Below, one piece after another: positions 25,800 through 33,569 of a stretch of 64,000 bases of DNA. Every line of letters starts with the position of its first letter. Within the stretch, counting starts at the first letter, position 1. The notes under the pieces are model-generated. The model had not been told where the DNA came from. It was given only the letters and a program-made list of their open reading frames with translations, and made no database searches. Origin of the DNA: Hyphomicrobiales bacterium (lineage in GTDB: Bacteria > Pseudomonadota > Alphaproteobacteria > Rhizobiales > Aestuariivirgaceae); assembly GCA_025359045.1 (NCBI GenBank), contig JANYHN010000021.1, positions 162,721 to 226,720 on the forward strand. Reading direction: 5' to 3'. The translations under genes were made by a program, and so were the position numbers.

Positions 25800-27760
25800 A
25801 GCTCAACCTTCTTTCCAAAGCGGACAGGCCAACGCATCACTGGTCCGCGTTCGGCAGAAATGATAACAGTCTGCACCACACTATTTATGCCGGCATATTC
25901 CGTAAAAAACCGATCGAGCACGGCACCGAGAAGGAATATACCACTGCCTTCAAACGCCTTTTCATCAAAAGTTACTGAAACCTCCAAACCGCGCACTACG
26001 CCAGCGCCATTTTTCTGCCTGACGCGACGATTGATCGGTCGACTTTCAACCGTCTTGATGCCGCGAATTCGCCGCTCGGTGGCAGCATCAGTCAAATTTG
26101 CAAACAGGGACAACATTTCGCGCAAGGCACTGGCCGAGTCGGAGGTGCCGCGACCAGTAAGACCAAGGTGGTTAAGGCTAATCATGTTGATTAGTCGCCA
26201 AGCAGCTGTGCTTTGTTCGCTCCGCCCATTCTCGGTATTTGTTGCCATGGTCACGGAATCTCGCGGTGCCGTGGGTCCCTGTATGCAGGAAACTTTGAGA
26301 TTGGTTTTTTCTTCGAGAATGAAATCGGCACCTCCCTGGCCAATTGGCAGATGCTCCGTCAGGTGCCGATTTGAACAAAGGGCACGAAGGCTGACTTCCG
26401 AAACACGCGGGCTATTGTCTTGGCTGTTGAGGTTTGTGAGCATCAAAAAAGAATCAGTGCCAACATAAGATGATGCTTGGCTAAAACTGCGTTCCTCTTG
26501 AGAACGACGCCGCGGTAAGCGGCGAAGTGTGTAGTAAATTGTGTCAGTTTCCGATGCATCAAGGGGGGGACCGGCATAAAGTGGATGCACTTCTTTCTTT
26601 ACGCTGCTACCGGAAAAATGCGCGTTAGCCTGCAGTATCTTTATCACTTCAAAATCGAGATGCCGCGATCGGTCTGTGACGATGTGATACTCATTCTCGT
26701 TGGCCTTTACGGTAACTCTCGCTGTTGGCATCTCAAATACATTTGCGGCCGGAATAGCGTAGAGTGCGAAGGCTTCTGGTTGAATGACAGGAACCAATCT
26801 ATTGTCAGCCTGGTCAACGGCGATGACGATGTCAAATTTGTTGGTGTTGATGCCGCGCAACGAGGTGCCAAGCCCGCTGATCTTAAACGCCAGGAACTTT
26901 GCCGGAAGCGTAAAGAATTCTTTCAACAGCTCGAACCCAGAAAACATTCTCTGCTCACGCGGGAACAGACTTTCATTTTCCTCAAAACCCACCTGCTGCA
27001 AGCACTCGACTGGCAATGGCGTTATAACGGCATCGCCAAACTCATTAAGGTGGCGGAGATAGACCGCAGTGCTGTGACCAAAAATTTTCTCATATATTCT
27101 GACAGCGTCGACTTCAGCACACGTGATATGAAAGGTGAGCTCTTCTGTGTGGCAATTTGAAATCCAGCATTCTGGCTTTTTTGCCACTTTCTTTTCGCTT
27201 GGCTCGTCCTCCCGTTGGGCAACCGTGCGACGCAGAAGAGAAAATCGAAAAGCTGCTTGCACGTTTGCAGGAGCTTCAATGCCGAGGCCGTGGAGTGCTG
27301 CTTGGGAAGGTAGGTACATGGAAGCCGCCAATTCGAATGGCCATAATGTTAAGGCATTGGCTAGGCGAAATTTGCAGGCGATACGCCTTTGGCGCTCGAC
27401 AAAGCGGGCTTCGACATAGGTTCCAGCTTCTATGTGAGTGCCGTCTTTCAAACTCGGATCGGTGAAAATAGGCTCGATTTTCAGAAGTGCTGTCGAAGGT
27501 GTTGGAGCAAGATAATCAGGCAGCAACTGCTCCAGCAGATTGCTGGTGAATTGTTCATACTCATGCTTGAGCTTGAGTTGGACACGCGATGCCAAGAAGG
27601 CCGTGCCTTGCAGCAAGCCTTCGATCATAGGGTCCATATTGTTTTCGAGAAGGCCGCCAAGTCGGTCTGCAACACCAGGGAATTCTTCGGCAAATTCCTT
27701 TGCGTTCTCTTTCAAAACACGAAGTTCGCGGTTATAGATTTCGAGAAATTCGCGGTTCAT
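25796..27760 (-). CDS. tssF: T6SS baseplate protein TssF
   Basis: A 654-residue TssF (ImpG/VasA), the main baseplate wedge protein. It starts MNREFLEIYNRELRVLKENA and carries the family ADRLGG and DPMIEGLLQGTAFLASRVQ motifs in the first 60 residues, then LEQLLPDYLAPTPS near 92-105. The C-terminal part has VTFDEKAFEGSGIFLLGAVLD and a final MRWPVRFGKKVEL. It overlaps tssG by 4 bases and starts 4 bases after the tssE stop. Confidence 0.93.
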   Translation of the reverse strand: MNREFLEIYNRELRVLKENAKEFAEEFPGVADRLGGLLENNMDPMIEGLLQGTAFLASRVQLKLKHEYEQFTSNLLEQLLPDYLAPTPSTALLKIEPIFTDPSLKDGTHIEAGTYVEARFVERQRRIACKFRLANALTLWPFELAASMYLPSQAALHGLGIEAPANVQAAFRFSLLRRTVAQREDEPSEKKVAKKPECWISNCHTEELTFHITCAEVDAVRIYEKIFGHSTAVYLRHLNEFGDAVITPLPVECLQQVGFEENESLFPREQRMFSGFELLKEFFTLPAKFLAFKISGLGTSLRGINTNKFDIVIAVDQADNRLVPVIQPEAFALYAIPAANVFEMPTARVTVKANENEYHIVTDRSRHLDFEVIKILQANAHFSGSSVKKEVHPLYAGPPLDASETDTIYYTLRRLPRRRSQEERSFSQASSYVGTDSFLMLTNLNSQDNSPRVSEVSLRALCSNRHLTEHLPIGQGGADFILEEKTNLKVSCIQGPTAPRDSVTMATNTENGRSEQSTAAWRLINMISLNHLGLTGRGTSDSASALREMLSLFANLTDAATERRIRGIKTVESRPINRRVRQKNGAGVVRGLEVSVTFDEKAFEGSGIFLLGAVLDRFFTEYAGINSVVQTVIISAERGPVMRWPVRFGKKVEL

Positions 27761-27764
27761 CGCA

Positions 27765-28313
27765 TCAGAACTTTGTAAGTTTCACGTTGTTGCCAAACGG
27801 CTCAACATCCGCAACAAATTCAATCGGGACATCCGAAGGCGTGGCGTACATGTCGGCGGATACATGCAAAGAAAGCTTGGTGTTCAGCTGATCGAATTCT
27901 CTGTTTGGTATCACACTAACAGTGCCTTGGGCCAGCCTGGCCTCATAGGTTTCAAGGACCTTTCGAATTTTTGCGGGAAAGCTTCCAACACTCGCAGAGT
28001 CGACAGAAATCGAAGTCAGATCGTCAACGCCGTAGTTCAGTATGGACACTTGAACTTCTTCCAAATCCTTGAGGTCAATAGCAGAGGCAAGGTTTACTGT
28101 GTTGAGCAAGGCAGCGACATCCTCAGCCAAGTCTTGGCGCAATACGGCTTCGCTTACAACATTGCGGGGCGTTGTCCGACGCCCCGCTAAAACTCTTTCA
28201 CCTTCTTGGCTGCGCACGTCGAGTTTCCTGTCGGAGTCCCGTTCACGGAAGGCTGCACGAAATGCCTGCATGATTGGTGGTACAAAACGATCGTGCTTAG
28301 GCTGCTTTTTCAT
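27765..28313 (-). CDS. tssE: T6SS baseplate protein TssE (gp25-like)
   Basis: A 182-residue TssE, homologous to phage T4 gp25, which seeds sheath assembly on the baseplate. The C-terminal gp25-like domain is seen in SAIDLKDLEEVQVSILNYGV (near 95-114) and NREFDQLNTKLSLHVSADM. The N-terminal ~60 residues are charged and variable. It sits between hcp (53 bases upstream) and tssF. Confidence 0.9.
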   Translation of the reverse strand: MKKQPKHDRFVPPIMQAFRAAFRERDSDRKLDVRSQEGERVLAGRRTTPRNVVSEAVLRQDLAEDVAALLNTVNLASAIDLKDLEEVQVSILNYGVDDLTSISVDSASVGSFPAKIRKVLETYEARLAQGTVSVIPNREFDQLNTKLSLHVSADMYATPSDVPIEFVADVEPFGNNVKLTKF

Positions 28314-28366
28314 GCTGGAAAGTATCAGGAATAGGCACCGCCATTTAGGCAGGAGCCATCACCCCC

Positions 28367-28831
28367 TCAAACATGTTCGCCTTTTTTCACATCGAAGTGG
28401 AATGTCTTTTTGCCGCCCAAGGCACCCTTCGAGTCCTGTTCTTTATAATCGAACTTGAACTTTGAGTAGGCAATGTTGAACTGCTCACCGCCGTTGGATC
28501 CCGAATAGCCACCGATCAAGATGTCCTCAAGTGTGATAACTAAATATTCTTTTTGACCTTCACCTTGTTTGCGGAAGAAAATTTCTGCCTTCGGGATGTG
28601 TTTGCCATCGGCACATCGCATCTGAATGAGGTGTGAGGCCGAGTCAAAGTTCTTGCTAAAATGGATATCATGGAATTGCGCTTGGCCGGCGCCGCCGCCA
28701 CCGCCCATGTGAGTGGATGCCATATTTTGTATTCCCCAAGAACAAGATTGAACATCAATTTCTTTTTCATGTCCTTTCTTCATTGATTCACCGGGAATGC
28801 CTTCAATTTTCAGTATGATGTCGTCAGCCAT
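28367..28831 (-). CDS. hcp: T6SS inner tube protein Hcp (TssD)
   Basis: A 154-residue Hcp, the ring protein of the T6SS tube and its main secreted product. Hallmarks are the start MADDIILKIEGIPGES, the SWGIQN strand near 32-37, a Gly-rich turn, then FHDIHFSKNFDSASHLIQ and the C-terminal GKKTFHFDVKKGE. CGGAG precedes the ATG. A variant of the recurrent motif (copy F) lies 77 bases upstream, between hcp and tssC, so hcp may have its own promoter. Confidence 0.95.
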   Translation of the reverse strand: MADDIILKIEGIPGESMKKGHEKEIDVQSCSWGIQNMASTHMGGGGGAGQAQFHDIHFSKNFDSASHLIQMRCADGKHIPKAEIFFRKQGEGQKEYLVITLEDILIGGYSGSNGGEQFNIAYSKFKFDYKEQDSKGALGGKKTFHFDVKKGEHV

Positions 28832-28906
28832 TTTGGTCTCCGTTTCTTTGATTAAGTGCCACGCTCATTTGCGTAATCAACATATTGTCACAGATACTCG
28901 GATATT

Positions 28907-28930
28907 TAATCCCTCGTTTGAGGGAGGTTC
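28907..28930 (+). promoter_or_regulatory. T6SS-locus motif variant, copy F (CCCTCGTTTGAGGG)
   Basis: TTAATCCCTCGTTTGAGGGA lies between the tssC end and hcp, 77 bases upstream of hcp. It shares ATCCCTCGTTT with copy E, but the right half gives a 5-base inverted repeat with a 4-base loop. It could be an operator variant or a weak hairpin after tssC that tempers read-through. Confidence 0.3.
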
Positions 28931-28936
28931 GTCGTT

Positions 28937-30430
28937 TTACCCACCCTGTTGATTAGGTAATCGGGATACCAAGCTCATGCCGATATCCATGCCTTCAAGC
29001 TGATAGTGAGGACGAAGGAAGAACCGGGCGGCGTAGTAGCCAGGGTTTTCCTCATCAGGAAACACCTGCACTTCGGCACCAGCCAGAGGCAGTCTTGCCT
29101 TGGTTGCTTCACTGGAATTTTTAGGATCACCGTCAACATATTTTGTGATCCATTCCTGCAGCCATTTCTGCAGTTGCTCCTGTTCCATAGTGGCACCAAT
29201 CTTGTCACGCACCATACATTTCAAATAGTGCGCGAAGCGAGATACAGCGAACATATAAGGCAAGCGCGATGATAGATTTTCTGATGCAGTTGCCTCATCG
29301 CTGTCCATTTTCTTGGGTCTGTAAAGCGACTGTGCACCAATGAAGGCCGCTTTGTCTGTATTCTTCCTGTGGATCAAGGGTAGCAATCCAGCTTTGGAAA
29401 GCTCTGCTTCGCGCCTGTCACTTATGGCAATTTCGGTGGGGCATTTCAGGTCCACGCCGCCATCATCGGTCGGGAAAGTATGGGTCGGCAGGTTTTCAAC
29501 CTCACCGCCCGATTGCACTCCCCGGATGCGCACCGTCCAACCATATTCCTTGTATGCCCGATTGACATTGGCGGCCATGGCATATGCTGCATTCATCCAA
29601 GCATATTTTTCACCTTTATGACCATCTGTATCTTCTTCAAAGGCGAACTCTTCAACCGGTTCATTCTTAGCGCCATAGGGCTGCCGCGCTAGAACTCGTG
29701 GCATGCACAAACCGAGGTACCGCGAATCCGGTGCATCGCGCAGTGATTTGAAAGCGGCATAGTCTGGCGTATCAAAGATTTTACCTATGTCGCGCGGATT
29801 GGTCAGTTCATTCCAACTGTCCATTCCCAGCAGGCTGCTTTCGGCTGCCGCAAAAAATGGAGAATGAGCAGCGGCCGCTACTTTACCAATATCACGCAAA
29901 AGCTGAACATCAGTTGGTGAATGATCAAAGTAGTAATCGCCCACGAGGCAGCCATATGGATCACCGCCCAGCTGACCGAATTCAGCTTCATAGAGCTTTT
30001 TGAAAATCGGGCTTTGATCCCATCGCGCGCCGGGATAAACTTTGAACTCCCGATAAAGCTCTTTCTTTCCGATGTTCATCACCCGAATTTTAAGCGTTGT
30101 GTCGGTCTCAGAATTAAACACAAGATAGTTCAAGCCGCGCCACGCGCTTTCAAGTTGCTGAAATTCAGGGGCGTGAATGATTTCATTAAGCTGGATTGAA
30201 AGTTGCTCGTCTAATTTAGCAATCATCGATTCCAAAGTGTCAAGAACATCGTCCTTGACCAGTGTGGTGTCTTGCAGTGCCTGCTGCACCAGTGCTTGGA
30301 CGGCGTTTTGAACCTCGGCCGCCGCACTATCATTGCGCGGCTTGAAGCTTTTTTTCAGAAGCGCTTCAAACTGATCAACATCTTTTGTCTCAGTGGCGGC
30401 ACCTTGCTGTTGAGCTATTTTTTCGGCCAT
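28937..30430 (-). CDS. tssC: T6SS sheath protein TssC
   Basis: A 497-residue TssC (ImpC/VipB), the large sheath subunit. Clear family blocks are LESAWRGLNYLVFNSETD (near 92-109), YGCLVGDYYFDHSP (near 157-170), the SRYLGLCMPRVLARQPYG region (near 236-253) and the C-terminal YYAARFFLRPHYQLEGMDIG. GAGGAG precedes the ATG. It follows tssB by 40 bases. Confidence 0.95.
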   Translation of the reverse strand: MAEKIAQQQGAATETKDVDQFEALLKKSFKPRNDSAAAEVQNAVQALVQQALQDTTLVKDDVLDTLESMIAKLDEQLSIQLNEIIHAPEFQQLESAWRGLNYLVFNSETDTTLKIRVMNIGKKELYREFKVYPGARWDQSPIFKKLYEAEFGQLGGDPYGCLVGDYYFDHSPTDVQLLRDIGKVAAAAHSPFFAAAESSLLGMDSWNELTNPRDIGKIFDTPDYAAFKSLRDAPDSRYLGLCMPRVLARQPYGAKNEPVEEFAFEEDTDGHKGEKYAWMNAAYAMAANVNRAYKEYGWTVRIRGVQSGGEVENLPTHTFPTDDGGVDLKCPTEIAISDRREAELSKAGLLPLIHRKNTDKAAFIGAQSLYRPKKMDSDEATASENLSSRLPYMFAVSRFAHYLKCMVRDKIGATMEQEQLQKWLQEWITKYVDGDPKNSSEATKARLPLAGAEVQVFPDEENPGYYAARFFLRPHYQLEGMDIGMSLVSRLPNQQGG

Positions 30431-30470
30431 TCGTTTTCACTCCTCAGGCATCAGAGCCTGTCTTGCCATA

Positions 30471-30995
30471 TTATTGTTCTTTGTTATCTTCGGACTCAGT
30501 TTCTGACCTGCGCTCATTCAAAAGTTTCATAAGTTCGGGATCTTTAAGCAGAGCCTTAATCTGGTCTTCAGCGGCGACCTTGCCGTCCATGTAGCGCTGC
30601 AAATTCGCGAGTTGCTCGCGTGCCTTCAAAAGCTTTGCCAGCGCGGGAACCTGCCTGACAACAGCCGCCGGATTGAAGTCAGCCATTTTTTCAAAGCTAA
30701 GCTTGACCGACATTTTCTCGCCCTTGGCATCACCCAACTTGTTTGGGACGTTGAAGGCTATTCCTGGCTTTACAGCTTTCATTCGGTCATCAAAATTATC
30801 CATATCCATGTCAAGATATTTGCGGTCGGCAATGGTTGGTTTCTCGACGTCTGAAGCGTTACCCGAGAGATCCGACATAACGCCCATCACAAATGGAAGC
30901 TCAACCATTTTTTCGGCGTTATAAGGGTCTTCATATTGGATTTGAACGCGCGGGGGACGATTGCGTTTGATGAACTTTTGACCACTGTCAGCCAT
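30471..30995 (-). CDS. tssB: T6SS sheath protein TssB
   Basis: A TssB (ImpB/VipA) of 174 residues that forms the contractile sheath with TssC. It has the N-terminal QKFIKRNRPPRVQIQYE, then LPFVMGVMSDLSGN near 38-51 and the FDDRMKAVKPGIAF block. ATG 30995 is preferred to an in-frame TTG at 31013 because GAAGAGG lies just upstream of it and it starts with the usual MADS. First gene of the operon tssB-C-hcp-E-F-G-clpV. Confidence 0.93.
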   Translation of the reverse strand: MADSGQKFIKRNRPPRVQIQYEDPYNAEKMVELPFVMGVMSDLSGNASDVEKPTIADRKYLDMDMDNFDDRMKAVKPGIAFNVPNKLGDAKGEKMSVKLSFEKMADFNPAAVVRQVPALAKLLKAREQLANLQRYMDGKVAAEDQIKALLKDPELMKLLNERRSETESEDNKEQ

Positions 30996-31138
30996 AGCTA
31001 TTCGCCTCTTCAATTAGTGTTGCGACCTGCCCCAGTGGGCAAACCATAACCCAAGGTATCAAGACTGGCAATGGATAGCTATTTGCCAGTTAACGCCGAG
31101 GAGTTGAATTCTCAATAGGAGCTTCTGGTGCAGTTCAA

Positions 31139-31157
31139 ATCCCCCAAATGGATGATG
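31139..31157 (+). promoter_or_regulatory. T6SS-locus motif, copy B (ATCCCCCAAATGGATGATG)
   Basis: Lies in the 348-base divergent region between tssB (145 bases away) and the response-regulator gene (187 bases away). It is the best match to the consensus; copy D near tssK repeats CCCCCA..TGGATGATGTC with two changes in the centre. The rest of this intergenic region shows no other clear structure. Confidence 0.55.
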
Positions 31158-31343
31158 TCACCAACGAGGGCTTGAATATTCGAGCAAAGCAGCTTGGTCT
31201 TGTCAGGGTGTGGTTTCGGTCATCGAGGTGAAGCGGCTAATAATTGATCAATAAACGAGATCATTTCCATCGCGGCTGATAATGCTAAAACTAGTGGAAG
31301 GTTCGCATTGACCATTGCTTCAAACTCGATAAAGTTAGCTGCA

Positions 31344-32009
31344 ATGGAAAATGCTCCTGCCGAAACGATCCGTGTTGCTATCATCGAAGATGATCTTGAT
31401 GCTCTTGATCGCATCAGGACGGCCCTTGCGGCAGATGGTGGCCTGCCAGTTGTCGCGATTGCCCACAATGTAGCCGACGGGAAGCTTTGCATCGATGCAG
31501 GTGGGTTTGATGTCTTGCTGTGTGACCTTGGCTTGCCAGATGGTTCCGGTATTTCGCTCATTCGCTATGCGGCCCAGAAATACAAGAATATTGACATAAT
31601 CGTAATCACGATTTTTGCTGAGCAGTCAAAAGTGCTAGATAGCATTAGGTCAGGTGCCCGTGGTTTTCTTCTCAAAGACGAACGTTTCGGTGAATGTGCC
31701 GAAGGCATACGCGAAGTGAGACGGGGGGGATCTCCGATCAGTCCGACCATTGCGCGGCAATTGCTGAAAGAGTTCCAACCGAAAGAAACTGATGCCAAAG
31801 CTGCCGCACTGTTGTCGAAGAGAGAGGCAGAAGTTCTCAATCTCTTGGCGCGCGGTTTTTCTTTTTTGGAAATTGGCGAGCTGCTCGGCATCTCTCGCAG
31901 TACAGTTGCCACTTACGTCAAGAATATTTATCAAAAACTAGAGGTTAATTCGCGCTCAGAAGCCGTGTTTGAAGCATCAAGCCTTGGCATTATCGACATG
32001 CCACGGTAA
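31344..32009 (+). CDS. LuxR/NarL-family response regulator
   Basis: A 221-residue response regulator. The receiver domain has the acidic pair in AIIEDDLDAL, the phosphorylated Asp in LLCDLGLPDGSG, Thr in VITIFAEQ and Lys in FLLKDE. The C-terminal LuxR helix-turn-helix reads LSKREAEVLNLLARG, then GISRSTVATYVKNIYQKL. ATG 31344 is preferred to an upstream TTG at 31308. It is divergent from tssB and followed by a histidine kinase, so it probably controls the T6SS genes around it, perhaps through the CCCCCAAATGG motif; that is inference. Confidence 0.88.
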   Translation: MENAPAETIRVAIIEDDLDALDRIRTALAADGGLPVVAIAHNVADGKLCIDAGGFDVLLCDLGLPDGSGISLIRYAAQKYKNIDIIVITIFAEQSKVLDSIRSGARGFLLKDERFGECAEGIREVRRGGSPISPTIARQLLKEFQPKETDAKAAALLSKREAEVLNLLARGFSFLEIGELLGISRSTVATYVKNIYQKLEVNSRSEAVFEASSLGIIDMPR

Positions 32010-32027
32010 ATTTAAGCAGATGAATCA

Positions 32028-32861
32028 ATGCTTGCTGTAAACGCAATGATGTTTTTTGCAATCGTAGCTGGCCCAGGTTTTGCTGTTCTCGCGGTTATTG
32101 CCGCTGTGTTTTGGCTGCGCCAACGCAACTTGCAGAATTCACTTGTCGAAAAAAACAAGATCAATGCGCAGCTTGAGCAACGCATTGAAACGACCAAGGC
32201 AAATCTTTTGGTCAGTGAAAGTGCACGCAGAAAGCTAGAAGTTGCACATGCAATCACTGATGAGCGTGAACGCATGATGCGTGAAATCCATGATGGGATT
32301 GGCTCGAGCCTCGTGGCAGCGCTGGCATCGGCAGAAAGGCAGGGCAAACAAAGTTCTACGGCTGTTTTCGCACTAAAAAGTGCGTTGTCCGACTTGCGGA
32401 TAGCGGTTGATTCATTGGAGCCAGTTGAAGGTGATGTGTCTACGCTGCTTGCGACTTTGAGATATAGGCTTGAGCCTGAAATGCGAAAGTCAGGCGTGTC
32501 ATTTGATTGGCGGGTGGAAGAGGTGCCAGCCATTAAATGGCTTGATGCGCCAAACGCCATACATATTCTGCGGATTTTTCAAGAAACTTTAGGAAACATC
32601 TTGGGTCATGCTGAAGCCAATCTCATCAAGGTCTCCTGCAAGACTGAGCTCCGGCAAGGCCGCGCGGGCATTGCCATCGAAGTTTCAGATGATGGTAAGG
32701 GTTTCGATCCTTCTGTCCAGACGCTGGGCCATGGTCGTAAGAACATGCAGAGTCGGGCGGACGCGCTTGGTGCTAAATTTTTCTTAGAAAGTTCGCCGGG
32801 CAAAGGAAGCCAAACGTCACTTTGGCTGCCTTTGATACGCGAGAATGGAGTCAAATCTTAA
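32028..32861 (+). CDS. Sensor histidine kinase, NarX/DegS-like, single membrane segment
   Basis: A 277-residue kinase with one N-terminal membrane helix (residues ~5-30) and a coiled linker. The HisKA_3-type phosphoacceptor is MREIHDGIGSSLV (His near 89), and the HATPase domain has the N-box-like ETLGNILGHA and the G-box VSDDGKGFDP. It has no periplasmic or PAS sensor domain, so the signal is probably received in the membrane, through the linker, or from a partner protein. It starts 18 bases after the response-regulator stop, as a cognate pair. Confidence 0.88.
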   Translation: MLAVNAMMFFAIVAGPGFAVLAVIAAVFWLRQRNLQNSLVEKNKINAQLEQRIETTKANLLVSESARRKLEVAHAITDERERMMREIHDGIGSSLVAALASAERQGKQSSTAVFALKSALSDLRIAVDSLEPVEGDVSTLLATLRYRLEPEMRKSGVSFDWRVEEVPAIKWLDAPNAIHILRIFQETLGNILGHAEANLIKVSCKTELRQGRAGIAIEVSDDGKGFDPSVQTLGHGRKNMQSRADALGAKFFLESSPGKGSQTSLWLPLIRENGVKS

Positions 32862-32897
32862 TTTGCGGCTTTAGTTGTAGTATTCTCGTCTAAACGC

Positions 32898-33467
32898 TTA
32901 GCCCCAATTACCGCCACCTCCGGAGCCACCACCGCCTCCACCACCACCTCCGCCTTCTCTTGTTGGTGCACTGGATTTCCGTTTTACAATGTACTTGGAT
33001 TTGATGGCAACGTGTTTGCGAGAAGTCCTTTTGACGATATGAACTTGTGCTCTTTTCTGCGCTTTGTATCGAACAACCTTTTTCTGCGCAGTTTGTTTCT
33101 TAGCAAAAATTTCTTTCACTTTCGATGGGCTGCTCGTTCCGGGAGAGATAGTTTTGACTGAAGCTTTAGGATTCACATTGCTGTTTATAGCGGGTTTGAC
33201 GTCGGAAATATTCCCTCCAAGTGCTTGGTACTTGGCTAGAGCAACATCATAAAACATACCGTTTGGAAAATTTTTCAAATAGGTTTTGAAATTTGCAACA
33301 TCGTTGCTGTCCTTGATTCCGTTCCAAAAGGTCAACTCACCTGTTGGAGACTGATCAGTCACTGTCTGACCCTGTGAGTCCTCTGCTGCCACCGGAGATG
33401 AGGTATATGCAACTGCCAAAATGAGGGTTGCTACAACCACGCGTACGAGCTTCAAAAAATCATGCAT
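32898..33467 (-). CDS. Secreted protein with FW-x-x-I/K-D-S repeat and poly-Gly tail
   Basis: A 189-residue protein with a signal peptide (MHDFLKLVRVVVATLILAVA...). One short FWNGIKDSNDVANFKTYLKN unit near 48-67, a segment common in bacterial caspase-family proteins, is followed by a Lys/Arg-rich region and a Gly-rich tail of about 20 residues ending NWG. Its function is unknown. It ends 36 bases from the kinase gene, on the opposite strand, and lies just downstream of the caspase-like gene on the same strand, so it may act with that protein. Confidence 0.65.
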   Translation of the reverse strand: MHDFLKLVRVVVATLILAVAYTSSPVAAEDSQGQTVTDQSPTGELTFWNGIKDSNDVANFKTYLKNFPNGMFYDVALAKYQALGGNISDVKPAINSNVNPKASVKTISPGTSSPSKVKEIFAKKQTAQKKVVRYKAQKRAQVHIVKRTSRKHVAIKSKYIVKRKSSAPTREGGGGGGGGGGSGGGGNWG

Positions 33468-33569
33468 CTAACTTCTCCTTGCGTCAGCCAAATTCACTAA
33501 TAGTGAGCTAGTACCAGCTTGTAAAAAACTGACTCAAACTCAAACATATTTCGTCCCAGCCCCAAAAAT

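Noticed and set aside
25674..26468. 264-aa plus-strand open frame opposite tssG/tssF
   Set aside because: Antisense to well-conserved tssF; low-complexity Ser/Arg/Pro composition and no ribosome-binding site.
32900..32960. Poly-glycine coding stretch as a tandem repeat or mobile element
   Set aside because: It is simple GGN codon repetition inside the tail of the 189-aa secreted protein, in frame.
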